Shown piece by piece: positions 27,258-35,993 of a stretch of DNA of 64,000 bases (position 1 is its first letter; each line of letters opens with the position of its first letter). The position numbers and the translations under genes were made by a program. The notes under the pieces were generated by a model that saw only the letters and a program-made list of their open reading frames with translations, made no database searches and was not told the DNA's origin. This DNA is from Clostridia bacterium. GTDB lineage: Bacteria > Bacillota_A > Clostridia > Oscillospirales > CAG-272. The stretch covers positions 16,959-80,958 of the forward strand of contig JAFTLD010000029.1 in the NCBI GenBank assembly GCA_017452945.1. Direction: 5' to 3'.

Positions 27258-27290
27258 AAAAAAAGTGAGCGGGAGCCAAGCCCCCGCCCT
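27258..27290 (-). terminator. Terminator of the five-gene sugar operon
   Basis: On the minus strand an imperfect GC-rich stem around GCGGGGGC-TTG-GCTCCCGC is followed by seven T residues. Confidence 0.8.
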
Positions 27291-27300
27291 ACGTCTATAT

Positions 27301-28500
27301 TCAATTCATCTCACAAAACGCGCCGTTGGTGAAGTCCGGGAAGTCTACGGGGGCACCCCCCTTAGCAATCGAGATTTCGGAAAGCGGTGTGACAGCCATC
27401 CATGCGGCTGCGTCATACACGTCGATGGGGCAAGGTGTGCCGTTGCGTACTGCCTCGATGAATGCGTCATAGACCAAGCCGTCCATGCCACCGTGGCCGC
27501 CGCGCAAGCCCTCTTTGAGGTACTTTTCCCAAACGGGATGCTCGTATTTTTCCAAGTAGCGTTCAGCATTGTTCCATTGCTTGGACCAGCACCAGTGATC
27601 TGCCTCGGTAAAGTCGCTGTCAAGGTAGATAGAGTTATTATCTTCCATGTACATGCCGAGTGTGCCGCGAATCGTAAATCTTCTGCTGTATGCTCTGGGC
27701 AGCGTAGTATCCAGGCTGAGCATGATGGTCTCACCGTTTGCGCATTTGATGATGGTGGTGACTACATCTCCCTGTGCAAAGCTTGCCGTCTGCAGCGCGG
27801 GATCAACGTCAGTATGGTTCTTGGCAAATTCATTCATTCCGCGAGATTTGCTTGCCATCGAAACAAGAGAGAGGAAACGGTTGCCGCGATTGATATTCAG
27901 CACCTGCGCAATGGGGCCAAGCTCATGCGTGGGATAATTCTCGCAGTTTCTGTGCAGATAGTTCCGCAGTCTGTAATGTCTGTTTTCGTTTCCGTGCGCA
28001 ACCTCACTGCGCAGATCATGGCAATAACCGCCCTCGCAATGCACGATCTCACCAAAAAGTCCTTGCTTGATCATATTCATGACCATCATTTCAATTCTGC
28101 CATAGCAGCAATTTTCAAGGAACATAAAGGGCGTCCGTGTACGCTCATAGGTGCGGACAAGCTCCCAGCACTGGTCAATCGAATATGCACCGCCGACCTC
28201 CATGCCCACGGCAATTCCCTTTTCCATAGCCTCAACGGCAATCGGAACGTGTGATTCCCAAGAAGATATGATCAAAACAGCATCGACAAGCTGCCCGTCA
28301 AGTACGTCATGCCAATTTGTGCTTGCAAACGGCTTGTCTTGTCCATGCCTGATCACGGTATCCACGGCCCACTGCAATCTATCTTCATACGTATCACATA
28401 CAGCCGTAACACACATATTATCCATTTCCAAAAGACAATGCTCCAGCATGTATTGGCCTCTGCATCCAATGCCTATAACACCTACTCTGACTTTTTCCAT
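27301..28500 (-). CDS. Gfo/Idh/MocA oxidoreductase, GH109-like (redox glycosidase type)
   Basis: The 399-residue product starts at 28500 behind CGGAGGACATAGC; the extension to 28539 runs into the preceding gene. It has a Rossmann domain (VGVIGIGCRGQ) and the long C-terminal beta-sheet domain of the family. The segment order ENCCYGR, GEIVHCEGGYCHDLR, NYPTHELGP, NINRGNR, GHGGMDG and DVYDAAAW closely follows GH109 alpha-N-acetylgalactosaminidases as I know them, which cleave by transient oxidation of the sugar with tightly bound NAD. The usual EKP motif is replaced by MEVGGA, as in GH109. It has no signal peptide and is the last gene of the operon. The substrate may differ from GalNAc. Confidence 0.83.
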   Translation of the reverse strand: MEKVRVGVIGIGCRGQYMLEHCLLEMDNMCVTAVCDTYEDRLQWAVDTVIRHGQDKPFASTNWHDVLDGQLVDAVLIISSWESHVPIAVEAMEKGIAVGMEVGGAYSIDQCWELVRTYERTRTPFMFLENCCYGRIEMMVMNMIKQGLFGEIVHCEGGYCHDLRSEVAHGNENRHYRLRNYLHRNCENYPTHELGPIAQVLNINRGNRFLSLVSMASKSRGMNEFAKNHTDVDPALQTASFAQGDVVTTIIKCANGETIMLSLDTTLPRAYSRRFTIRGTLGMYMEDNNSIYLDSDFTEADHWCWSKQWNNAERYLEKYEHPVWEKYLKEGLRGGHGGMDGLVYDAFIEAVRNGTPCPIDVYDAAAWMAVTPLSEISIAKGGAPVDFPDFTNGAFCEMN

Positions 28501-28519
28501 TGCTATGTCCTCCGTGTAT

Positions 28520-29488
28520 TCACCTTGATATTTGCTCAATGCCGCCTTTACTGCGATACGCAGCCAATACGAGTCTTACGACCTTGGCGGCCTCCTTTGC
28601 ATCTATTGCAAAGTGTCTGCCGGCTGCTACGCAATCATAGAAATCGGCAATTAATGCAGCATGTCCGCTGCCATAACATGCTTTACCAAGCACTTGAGCA
28701 GCGTCTTCATAATGCTCGTGCCTGTTTCCGAAAAGCACATCCTTGGGCATGAGCTTGATCCATTCCCCATCTGCCTTGACCGTAATCTCTACAGGGCAAT
28801 CTGTTGCCCCTCCGTTTGTGGCATAAAAGGTAAAGCCGTTATCCTTTTCACCTGCTAAAATTACTGCAGTGTCCTCGACCTCAATCTCATCCGCAAGTGT
28901 CATGCAAGAAATCGTTCCTCGCAAGACATCCGGCATACCGACAAGCCATTGCACAAGATCCAACGTATGGAGTGCTTGATTGATCAGCACTCCGCCTCCC
29001 TCGGTATCCCACTTTCCTCTCCAGTCACCGGAACGGTAATACGCAGCATCTCTGTGCCATGTGACGCTTGCGGCCGCACAGACAGATTTTTTGCCATTCA
29101 AATAAGCCTTAACCGCTTGATTGGCAGGGTTGTATCGATTTTGAAAACATACGCCCACTTGGCGATCGCTCTTTTCGGCAGCTCTCAAAACACGTACAAT
29201 ATCTTGCTCGGTAATACAAAGCGGTTTTTCGCAAAGCACGTTCACGCCATGCTCCAAGGCCGTTATGATCATATCCGCATGCAGATAATGCGGTGTGCAG
29301 ATATGTACGACATCAATCTGTTCCGCTTCCAGCATGGCAACATAGTCGGTATAGTGACGTTCGCCCGGGGCATTACGGAGCGCTTCCGGATCGCAATCAC
29401 AAATCGCAACGATGGTATGCCCCTGCTGTGACAATACTTGTGCATGCAATTTTGCAATATTGCCGTATCCGATAATAGCTGACTTCAT
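28520..29488 (-). CDS. Gfo/Idh/MocA family oxidoreductase
   Basis: The 322-residue cytoplasmic dehydrogenase has the NAD(P) Rossmann motif IGYGNIAKLHA at the N-terminus, the catalytic lysine in NVLCEKPLCI (about residue 92) and the active-site segment GGGVLINQALHTLDLVQWLVG (about 165-185) with its His-Asp pair. It probably oxidises or reduces a sugar or glycoside hydroxyl. It is the fourth gene of the operon, 11 bp after its paralogue. The substrate cannot be told from sequence. Confidence 0.9.
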   Translation of the reverse strand: MKSAIIGYGNIAKLHAQVLSQQGHTIVAICDCDPEALRNAPGERHYTDYVAMLEAEQIDVVHICTPHYLHADMIITALEHGVNVLCEKPLCITEQDIVRVLRAAEKSDRQVGVCFQNRYNPANQAVKAYLNGKKSVCAAASVTWHRDAAYYRSGDWRGKWDTEGGGVLINQALHTLDLVQWLVGMPDVLRGTISCMTLADEIEVEDTAVILAGEKDNGFTFYATNGGATDCPVEITVKADGEWIKLMPKDVLFGNRHEHYEDAAQVLGKACYGSGHAALIADFYDCVAAGRHFAIDAKEAAKVVRLVLAAYRSKGGIEQISR

Positions 29489-29499
29489 GACAGTCTCCT

Positions 29500-30678
29500 T
29501 TACTTGCTGCCAAACGTGCCTGCGGTATCGGCAACTGCACCGTCGTCACAGGTCTTCTTCACAGAATTCGCTACGTGCTGCTGAAGCTCTCTGTAGTAAC
29601 GCTCCTCGTCAACGGGCAGCGTAATGGTCTCACCGTTGTTCCAACCGGAAAGCTCCATAGCGTTCATCATTTCAACACCGTTGATACCTTCGGTACCATC
29701 TACAAACAAGGGCTCTTCACCGCGGATCGCTGCAACAAAGTTATTGATAATGCCCGTGTGCTGCTGATTCTCACCATCAGTCTCAACTTCTATCTTCGTG
29801 CATTTAGGAGGAATAAAGCCGGTATCGGCCGATTTCGCCCATTCCTGCGTATCGTTTTCGTTCTTCCAGTAATAGAGCTTATTGTTCTCAACCAACAGCT
29901 TGCCAAGAGTACCGGAAATTTCAAAACGGTTTGTACCGGGAGCTTCACCCGTAGTGGTAATAAACATACCGGTGGCACCGTTCTTGTAACGGAAATATGC
30001 GGTAACCTCGTCCTCTACCTCAATGTCGTGCCATTTGCCGTACTGGCAGAAGCCGTTGATTGCAACAGGCATTTCGCCAACTACCCATTGAACAAGGTCG
30101 ATCTGGTGCGGGCATTGATTGATCAGTACACCGCCGCCTTCACCTTCCCAGGTAGCACGCCAGCTGCCACTGTCATAATACTGCTGTGTACGGTACCAGT
30201 CGGTAATGATCCAAGTCACTCTCTGCAACTCGCCAATACCGCCCGATTGTACGATCTCGCGCATTTTGCGATATACGCAGTTTGTACGCTGATTGAACAT
30301 CATAGCAAACAGCGCATTGCACTGCTTTGCGCATTCGTTCATTTCCTTGACCTGTCTTGTATATACGCCGGCGGGCTTGTCACAAATAACGTGAATGCCG
30401 CGCTTCAAGCACTCCATGACCATTTCGGGATGGAAATAGTGCGGAACGACAACCATGACCATATCACAAAGGCCGCTGTCCAGCATGTCGATATAGTTAT
30501 CAAAATATGTAATATCCTGACCCACGGTTCTGGTCTTCATGACCTCGATCTTTGCGGGATTGTTATCGCAAAGTGCGGTGACGACAGCATTGGGCGCATG
30601 ACCGGGATTGAATACACCTGCCATATAGTGCGTGCCCTGATTACCAAGACCAATAATACCAACTCTTACCTTTTCCAT
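29500..30678 (-). CDS. Gfo/Idh/MocA family oxidoreductase
   Basis: The 392-residue product has VGIIGLGNQGTHYM at the N-terminus, ICDKPAGV (about residue 97; the EKP motif with Asp in place of Glu) and GGGVLINQCPHQIDLVQWVVGE (about 175). It shares the catalytic His segment with the neighbour at 28520 but is longer by about 70 residues, mainly in the C-terminal half. A sugar or glycoside dehydrogenase acting in the cytoplasm; possibly the enzyme that makes or removes a 3-keto sugar. Confidence 0.9.
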   Translation of the reverse strand: MEKVRVGIIGLGNQGTHYMAGVFNPGHAPNAVVTALCDNNPAKIEVMKTRTVGQDITYFDNYIDMLDSGLCDMVMVVVPHYFHPEMVMECLKRGIHVICDKPAGVYTRQVKEMNECAKQCNALFAMMFNQRTNCVYRKMREIVQSGGIGELQRVTWIITDWYRTQQYYDSGSWRATWEGEGGGVLINQCPHQIDLVQWVVGEMPVAINGFCQYGKWHDIEVEDEVTAYFRYKNGATGMFITTTGEAPGTNRFEISGTLGKLLVENNKLYYWKNENDTQEWAKSADTGFIPPKCTKIEVETDGENQQHTGIINNFVAAIRGEEPLFVDGTEGINGVEMMNAMELSGWNNGETITLPVDEERYYRELQQHVANSVKKTCDDGAVADTAGTFGSK

Positions 30679-30690
30679 TTTACTACTCCT

Positions 30691-31461
30691 TTACAGATGA
30701 TTTTGAATGTATCGAATACTGCGACCAACCTGCTCCATCGGATCGGGCATGGTTGCTGCGTTATCCTGCTCAACGAGGAAATACTGTGCGCCTGCTGCAC
30801 GCATACGCGGAATCAGAGATGCGAAATCGATATTGCCGTCACCAACCGGGGCAAATACCGGTGTAAACCCACCGATAGCCTGCTCGGAATTCGCGATCAT
30901 ATAATCCTTGAGATGGACACAGCAGATCCTTCCTTTCAGGCGGTCTACGGTAGCACCGATGTCCACGCCACCGTACTGCAGCCAATAGGTATCCAGCGTA
31001 TAGTTGATGTGAGGCGCATTTTCAATGATATAATCAAACACAGTTTGTCCACCATGCTTGAAAAATTCGAAATGATGGTGATGATAAAAGAATGAAAAGC
31101 CATTCTCTTGCATAATCTCACCCGCACGGTCAAGCTGTTCGATCATACTCTTGCAGCGCACCTCGTCCGCGATCGCATCGGGAGGCATAGCACCCAAACC
31201 AATATTTTTGCAACCGAATTTTGCGTGCTCCTCCATCAGTGCCTGCGTATCATTGATGATGCGGTCCATGGGTACGTGCGTCAGCACCACGGGCAATCCG
31301 GTAGCCGCGCTGACACGCGCGATCCTGTCGGGCTCAAAAGCACCGCCGGAATACTGGATATACGAATATCCCATTTCCTTGAGTGCCTTGGCAGCTTCCA
31401 GAAAATGCTCCTCGGTATCCAGATAATTGCGAATTGAAAACAGATTAAGTCCCGCTTGCAT
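30691..31461 (-). CDS. Sugar phosphate isomerase/epimerase-like TIM barrel (AP endonuclease 2 superfamily)
   Basis: The 256-residue product belongs to the xylose-isomerase-like TIM-barrel group. Metal-ligand positions can be read from the family: the YHHHHFEF strand (about 118), TLDTYW (about 148), CCVHLKD (about 174) and FLVEQDN near the C-terminus. The start at 31461 follows AGGAGG; the reading from 31560 lies in the upstream gene. It overlaps the preceding barrel gene by 17 bases. Members act as epimerases, isomerases or, with Gfo/Idh partners, as lyases on 3-keto glycosides. Confidence 0.87.
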   Translation of the reverse strand: MQAGLNLFSIRNYLDTEEHFLEAAKALKEMGYSYIQYSGGAFEPDRIARVSAATGLPVVLTHVPMDRIINDTQALMEEHAKFGCKNIGLGAMPPDAIADEVRCKSMIEQLDRAGEIMQENGFSFFYHHHHFEFFKHGGQTVFDYIIENAPHINYTLDTYWLQYGGVDIGATVDRLKGRICCVHLKDYMIANSEQAIGGFTPVFAPVGDGNIDFASLIPRMRAAGAQYFLVEQDNAATMPDPMEQVGRSIRYIQNHL

Positions 31462-32314
31462 TCTTAACAAATCCTCCTTGTGTTTGTTGATAACCGTTTT
31501 GCACCAGCAGCTCTTTGAGCGCGTTTGCAGCAGCATCAAAGGCTTGGTCGTTGGATGCAAAAGTATATTTATTCTTCATTTCCTGATTATCGATCTGTGC
31601 ATATCCGGCAAATACACGCAAGTGCGGCTCCAGCGTCAGTACGACGTCCGCATCGGAATCGATCATAGCGATCAGCTGATCGATCTTTCCGTCTCCATGT
31701 CCCGCAGGTACGATCTCACCCGTATCTGCAATGACGTCCTTGATATGAAAATACTCGGTACGTGCGTGCAGGCTTTGCAGCGTTTTATCTGCAGATTGAC
31801 CTACCTGTAAAAAGTTTGCAGGATCGTAAACAAAATACATTCCATTGACGTTTTGCATCAAAAGCTCCACTCTTTCAAGAGTGTCACCGTAAATGTCCTT
31901 TTCGTTCTCATGGCAAAGCATCACGCCGTACCTATCTGCTACCTCGATCATGCGGTGAAGATATTCGTAAACCTTTTCTGGCTGATCGTAAGCGTTAAAA
32001 AAGCTGAACATACGAATTCTTTTTGCGCCAAGCACTTGCGCAAGCTCACATACGTGCGAGACGGTCTTCAGATATTCCTCAATATCCACGGAAACATCTA
32101 CCTTGCCCAAAGGAGAGCCGACCGACCAAACGGTAATGCCTTGACTCTCAAGCTGCTGCTTGATTTGTGCAGCCTCTTCAAGCGTCAGATCCTTCACGTT
32201 TTTCCCCGCAACCGAACGCAGCTCGGTCAGAAAAATTCCATTTCTCTTCATCGCATCAATCTGGCCTTGTAAGGACGGGCTTGCCTCATCCGAAAATGCA
32301 CAAAGTCTGATCAT
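31445..32314 (-). CDS. Sugar phosphate isomerase/epimerase-like TIM barrel
   Basis: The 289-residue first gene of the operon is a second xylose-isomerase-like barrel, distant from its neighbour. Likely metal-binding strands are LCHENEKDIYGD (about 138), YFVYDPANFLQVG (about 167), FHIKDV (about 197) and LTLEPHL (about 238). Cytoplasmic. In the context of three Gfo/Idh/MocA enzymes it probably handles the oxidised sugar. No transporter is encoded in the operon. Confidence 0.87.
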   Translation of the reverse strand: MIRLCAFSDEASPSLQGQIDAMKRNGIFLTELRSVAGKNVKDLTLEEAAQIKQQLESQGITVWSVGSPLGKVDVSVDIEEYLKTVSHVCELAQVLGAKRIRMFSFFNAYDQPEKVYEYLHRMIEVADRYGVMLCHENEKDIYGDTLERVELLMQNVNGMYFVYDPANFLQVGQSADKTLQSLHARTEYFHIKDVIADTGEIVPAGHGDGKIDQLIAMIDSDADVVLTLEPHLRVFAGYAQIDNQEMKNKYTFASNDQAFDAAANALKELLVQNGYQQTQGGFVKNASGT

Positions 32315-32401
32315 TGTTTGCCTCCGATTTCTGATAATTCCAAATTTTCAAATATATTTTTTGAAAATTCATCGCATAATTTGCAAATCCCATTGCTTTT
32401 T

Positions 32402-32430
32402 TTGCATTTATATTGTACAATATATATAAG
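32402..32430 (+). promoter_or_regulatory. Promoter for the glucuronate operon
   Basis: TTGCAT, 17 bases, TATAAG. It interlocks with the stronger minus-strand promoter 32412-32440; it is weaker by consensus, so an activator or relief of repression may be needed. Confidence 0.5.
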
Positions 32431-32440
32431 ACTCTGTCAA
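32412..32440 (-). promoter_or_regulatory. Promoter for the five-gene sugar operon
   Basis: On the minus strand TTGACA, 17 bases, TACAAT, about 90 bases before the 32314 start. The -10 is part of the palindrome ATTGTACAAT, a good operator candidate. Confidence 0.7.
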
Positions 32441-32501
32441 GAGTATTCAGAGCAACTTTTTTCATTTTTCCCGCAGCCTATCAATAAAGAACGAGGACAT
32501 A

Positions 32502-32634
32502 GCGTGAATGTTCACTCTACCGTTTGTTTAGTATGCATTCACGCATAAACTTCACCTAAAAATGGATCCCAACCCATTTTTGGAGCAAAGCCCCACGGTG
32601 AAGTTTCAAAACTATTTAAGCCGCCATAGGCGGC
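32502..32634 (+). promoter_or_regulatory. Structured leader of uxaC, candidate cis-acting RNA
   Basis: Four stems can be drawn: GCGTGAATG (32502-32510) with CATTCACGC (32536-32544); AAACTTCACC (32547-32556) with GGTGAAGTTT (32597-32606), enclosing AAAAATGG (32558-32565) with CCATTTTT (32574-32581); and GCCGCC (32620-32625) with GGCGGC (32629-32634) touching the ribosome site GGAGG. None is followed by a T-run, so this would act on translation or RNA stability rather than as a terminator. I do not recognise a known riboswitch class. It could also be a palindromic repeat element. Confidence 0.5.
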
Positions 32635-32646
32635 ATGGAGGTTACT

Positions 32647-34038
32647 ATGAAACAATTTATGGATCGCGATTTTCTGCTCTCGAATCCAACGGCCGTAACA
32701 CTTTATCACGAGTACGCGGCAAGCATGCCTTTGGTTGATTACCATTGCCACATCGATCCCAAAGAAATTTGGGAGAACCGTCAGTTTGAAAACCTGACGC
32801 AAATCTGGCTTGGCGGTGACCACTACAAATGGCGCATCATGCGCTCCAACGGTGTTCCGGAGGAATACATCACCGGTAACGCACCCGACCGCGAAAAATT
32901 CCAAAAATTTGCTGAGGCTCTCCCCCGTGCAATCGGTAACCCCATGTACCATTGGTGCCACCTCGAGCTCAAGACCTACTTTGGATACGACGGTGCCCTG
33001 AACGGTCAGACAGCACAAACGGTTTGGGATCTGTGCAACGAAAAGCTCAAAACCATGCGCGCAAGAGATTTCATCAAGGCAAGCAACGTTGCCATGATCG
33101 GCACGACGGACGATCCCTGCAGCGATCTGGCTTATCACGCACTGATCGCAACTGCAGACTTAAAAACCAAGGTTTGCCCCAGCTTCCGTCCCGATCCTGC
33201 GCTCAACATGCACAAGAAGGGCTTTGCGGAATACATAGCAAAGCTTTCCGCGACAAGCGGTATTGAGATCAAGACGGTAGGTGACGTCAAGGCTGCGCTG
33301 AGCGCACGTATGGATCATTTTGCTACACACGGTTGCCGCGCAAGTGACCACGGCCTTGATTACATCATGTACCGCACGGCAAGTGAGGACGAGATCAACA
33401 AGGCTCTTGCTTCTGCCCTTGCAGGACAGACCGTCCCCATGGAGCTTGTGGAAGCATACCAGACCGAGCTGCTTTTGTTCTGCGGACGCGAGTACGCCAA
33501 GCGCGGATGGGTCATGCAGCTGCACTTCAGCTGTATGAGAAATCCCAACAGCCGTCGCTTTGCGGAGCTTGGCCCCGACACGGGATTTGACTGCATTGCC
33601 GTGACCGACAGCTGCGCTGCACTCTACCGTCTGATGGATGCGTGGGACAAGGATAACTCCCTGCCTCGCACAATTCTTTACAGCCTCAATCCCGCCGATA
33701 ACCAATGGATCGATACGCTCTTGGGCGCATTCCAGGACAGCTCTGTTCCCGGCAAGATCCAGCACGGCAGCGCATGGTGGTTTAATGATAACAAGGTGGG
33801 TATGCAGGATCAGCTGACCAGCCTTGCCAACCTTTCCATTCTTGGCAACTTTGTTGGCATGCTGACTGACTCCCGCAGCTTTCTTAGCTACACCAGACAC
33901 GAATACTTCCGCAGAATTCTCTGCAACCTGATCGGCACGTGGATCGAAAATGGCGAGTACCCTTGCGATATTCCCACCGCAGGAGCACTCGTTCAGGATA
34001 TTTGCTACAACAACGCAGCCCGCTATTTTGAACTTTAA
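32647..34038 (+). CDS. uxaC: Glucuronate isomerase
   Basis: The 463-residue product is uronate isomerase of the amidohydrolase superfamily, converting D-glucuronate to D-fructuronate (and galacturonate to tagaturonate). The metal site appears as DYHCHIDPKEI (about residue 30); LHFSCMRN, DSCAALYRLMD and HGSAWWFND are further family landmarks. The ATG at 32647 is six bases after GGAGG; the in-frame ATG at 32635 overlaps that site. It is the first gene of a five-gene operon that holds the whole route to pyruvate and glyceraldehyde-3-phosphate. Confidence 0.97.
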   Translation: MKQFMDRDFLLSNPTAVTLYHEYAASMPLVDYHCHIDPKEIWENRQFENLTQIWLGGDHYKWRIMRSNGVPEEYITGNAPDREKFQKFAEALPRAIGNPMYHWCHLELKTYFGYDGALNGQTAQTVWDLCNEKLKTMRARDFIKASNVAMIGTTDDPCSDLAYHALIATADLKTKVCPSFRPDPALNMHKKGFAEYIAKLSATSGIEIKTVGDVKAALSARMDHFATHGCRASDHGLDYIMYRTASEDEINKALASALAGQTVPMELVEAYQTELLLFCGREYAKRGWVMQLHFSCMRNPNSRRFAELGPDTGFDCIAVTDSCAALYRLMDAWDKDNSLPRTILYSLNPADNQWIDTLLGAFQDSSVPGKIQHGSAWWFNDNKVGMQDQLTSLANLSILGNFVGMLTDSRSFLSYTRHEYFRRILCNLIGTWIENGEYPCDIPTAGALVQDICYNNAARYFEL

Positions 34039-34053
34039 AAGGAGAGTTACGCT

Positions 34054-35136
34054 ATGCAAATGACGTTTCGCTGGTACGGCGAAGGTAATGACAAAATCAG
34101 CCTTGCCGATATCAAACAAATTCCCGGTGTCAGCGGTATCGTTTGGGCCTTACACGACAAGATGCCCGGAGAGATCTGGCAGCCCGAGGAAATCGCAAAG
34201 GTAAAAGCACAGCTTGACGAATACGGCTTCAACATGGACGTCGTTGAATCTGTCAACGTGCACGACGACATCAAGATCGGTCTTCCCACAAGAGATGGCT
34301 ACATCGAAAACTACAAGCAGACCATTCGCAATCTTGCGCCTTTTGGCGTCAAGGTCATCTGCTACAATTTCATGCCGATCTTTGACTGGACAAGATCCAA
34401 TCTGTTCCATCCCGTAGGCGACGGATCGACCGCTTTGTTCTATGAAAAGAACATGATCCAGGACGACTATAATGCTATGGCTAAGTACATTCTGGACTTC
34501 ACCGAGAAATACAACATGTCCTTCCCCGGCTGGGAGCCTGAGCGTATGGCTAAGCTGGACGAGCTGTTCAAGGCTTATGCAGGCGTTGATCACGAAAAGC
34601 TGTGGGCCAACCTCAAATATTTCCTTGAAGAACTCATGCCCGTGTGCGAGGAGACCGGTATCAAGATGGCGATTCACATGGACGATCCGCCTTGGGACAT
34701 CTTCGGTCTGCCCAGACTTTTGGTGGACGAGCCCTCGATCGATCGTTTCCTTTCCATGGTGGACCACCCGTGCAACTGTCTGACACTGTGTTCGGGTAGC
34801 TTGAACGCGAACCCCAACACCAACGTAGCAGATATCGTGCGCAAGCATTGCGACAGAATCGCATTTGCCCACATCCGTAACGTCAAGCACTTCGAAAACG
34901 GTGACTTCTCCGAAGCCAGCCACCGTGACTGTGATGGCGATACCGGCATTCTTGACATACTTAAGGCTTACCACGACGGCGGCTACCAAGGCTACATTAG
35001 ACCCGACCACGGCAGACACCTGTGGGGAGAAGGCCCCGGCACAGTCAGACCCGGCTACGGACTTTATGACAGAGCGCTTGGCATTATGTATATGCTTGGC
35101 GTTTGGGACATGCTTGATAAATTGGAGGAAAAATAA
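34054..35136 (+). CDS. uxuA: D-mannonate dehydratase
   Basis: The 360-residue xylose-isomerase-like barrel dehydrates D-mannonate to 2-keto-3-deoxygluconate. Typical stretches are MTFRWYGEGNDKISLADIKQI at the start (positions 3-23 in the protein), the VICYNFMPIFDWTRS segment (about 105), MAIHMDDPPWDIFGLPR (about 208) and the C-terminal RPDHGRHLWGE. Length fits the family. Preceded by AAAGGAGAG, 15 bp after uxaC. Confidence 0.97.
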   Translation: MQMTFRWYGEGNDKISLADIKQIPGVSGIVWALHDKMPGEIWQPEEIAKVKAQLDEYGFNMDVVESVNVHDDIKIGLPTRDGYIENYKQTIRNLAPFGVKVICYNFMPIFDWTRSNLFHPVGDGSTALFYEKNMIQDDYNAMAKYILDFTEKYNMSFPGWEPERMAKLDELFKAYAGVDHEKLWANLKYFLEELMPVCEETGIKMAIHMDDPPWDIFGLPRLLVDEPSIDRFLSMVDHPCNCLTLCSGSLNANPNTNVADIVRKHCDRIAFAHIRNVKHFENGDFSEASHRDCDGDTGILDILKAYHDGGYQGYIRPDHGRHLWGEGPGTVRPGYGLYDRALGIMYMLGVWDMLDKLEEK

Positions 35137-35138
35137 TT

Positions 35139-35981
35139 ATGATGAATTTACCGTTGAACATTGATTATACCGGCAAGGTTGTTGTCGTTACCGGTGCGGG
35201 TGGCTTGATCTGCGGTGCCATGGCACGCGCATTTGCTCAGTGCGGTGCAAAGGTTGCAGCACTTGACCTCAACGAAGAAGCAGTAAACAAGCTGGCTGAC
35301 GAACTGAATGCCGAAGGCTTTATCTGCAAGGGCTACAAGGCAAACGTGCTTGATCCCGAAGCGCTCGAAGCAGTTCACGCACAGGTACTTGCCGATCTTG
35401 GCAAATGCGACGTGCTCGTTAACGGTGCGGGCGGCAACAATCCCCGCGCAACCACCACAAACGAATATCATCACGAGGCAACTCCCGATGGCAAGTCCTT
35501 CTTTGATCTTGACGCGGGCGGTGTGGATTTCGTATTCAAGCTCAATTTCCAGGGCACGCTGCTGCCCACCCAGGCATTTGCCAAGGACATGCTGGAGAAC
35601 GGCGGCTGCATTCTCAATATTTCTTCCATGAATGCATACACCCCTCTGACCAAGATTCCCGCATATTCGGCAGCAAAGGCAGGCATTTCCAACTTCACCC
35701 AGTGGCTTGCTACCCACTTTGCAGGTACGGGCATCCGCTGCAACGCCATCGCTCCCGGCTTCCTGGTTTCCGCGCAGAACTATTCTCTGCTCTTCAACGA
35801 GGACGGCACACCTACTGCAAGAAGTGCTAAGATCCTGAACGGTACCCCTTGCCACAGATACGTACAGGCAGAGGAACTGCTGGGTGCTACACTCTTCCTT
35901 TGCGACGATAAGAGTGCATCTGCCATTACAGGCGTGGTGCTTCCCATTGACTGCGGCTTTGCTGCATATTCCGGTGTATAA
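35139..35981 (+). CDS. uxuB: D-fructuronate reductase (mannonate oxidoreductase), SDR type
   Basis: The 280-residue short-chain dehydrogenase has the cofactor motif TGAGGLICGAMA (about 18) and the catalytic YSAAKAG (about 172), with the upstream Ser in NISSMNAY. By position between uxuA and eda it most likely reduces D-fructuronate to D-mannonate, as the B. subtilis YjmF/UxuB SDR does; the E. coli UxuB is an unrelated long-chain enzyme. It starts two bases after uxuA; ATG ATG are the first two codons and either could serve. Confidence 0.9.
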   Translation: MMNLPLNIDYTGKVVVVTGAGGLICGAMARAFAQCGAKVAALDLNEEAVNKLADELNAEGFICKGYKANVLDPEALEAVHAQVLADLGKCDVLVNGAGGNNPRATTTNEYHHEATPDGKSFFDLDAGGVDFVFKLNFQGTLLPTQAFAKDMLENGGCILNISSMNAYTPLTKIPAYSAAKAGISNFTQWLATHFAGTGIRCNAIAPGFLVSAQNYSLLFNEDGTPTARSAKILNGTPCHRYVQAEELLGATLFLCDDKSASAITGVVLPIDCGFAAYSGV

Positions 35982-35993
35982 GGAGGCTGTATC

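Larger units (their letters stand above)
26932..27300. other. Intergenic region between two minus-strand units
   Basis: It holds the promoter of the 26931 gene (26987-27015), a small ACCGT-AAAA-ACGGT hairpin in that leader (26960-26973) and the terminator of the sugar operon (27258-27290). A promoter-like TTTACA-17-TATAGT on the plus strand (about 27122-27150) has no gene behind it; the 62-codon ORF at 27080-27268 has no ribosome site or family likeness. Confidence 0.6.
32315..32646. other. Divergent control region between the sugar and glucuronate operons
   Basis: It contains two interlocked promoters (32402-32440), the perfect palindrome ATTGTACAAT (32412-32421) lying within both, an inverted pair CTCTG/CAGAG (32432-32436 and 32448-32452) around the minus-strand -35, and a ~200-base uxaC leader with four stems (32502-32634). 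No ORF in it is convincing. Confidence 0.7.

Noticed and set aside
27080..27268. Small plus-strand ORF of 62 codons behind a promoter-like TTTACA-17-TATAGT
   Set aside because: No ribosome site, no composition typical of protein and no likeness to a family; promoter-like hexamers are expected by chance in A/T-rich DNA.
27265..28254. 329-codon plus frame opposite the GH109-like gene
   Set aside because: Antisense to a clearly conserved enzyme, no start signals.
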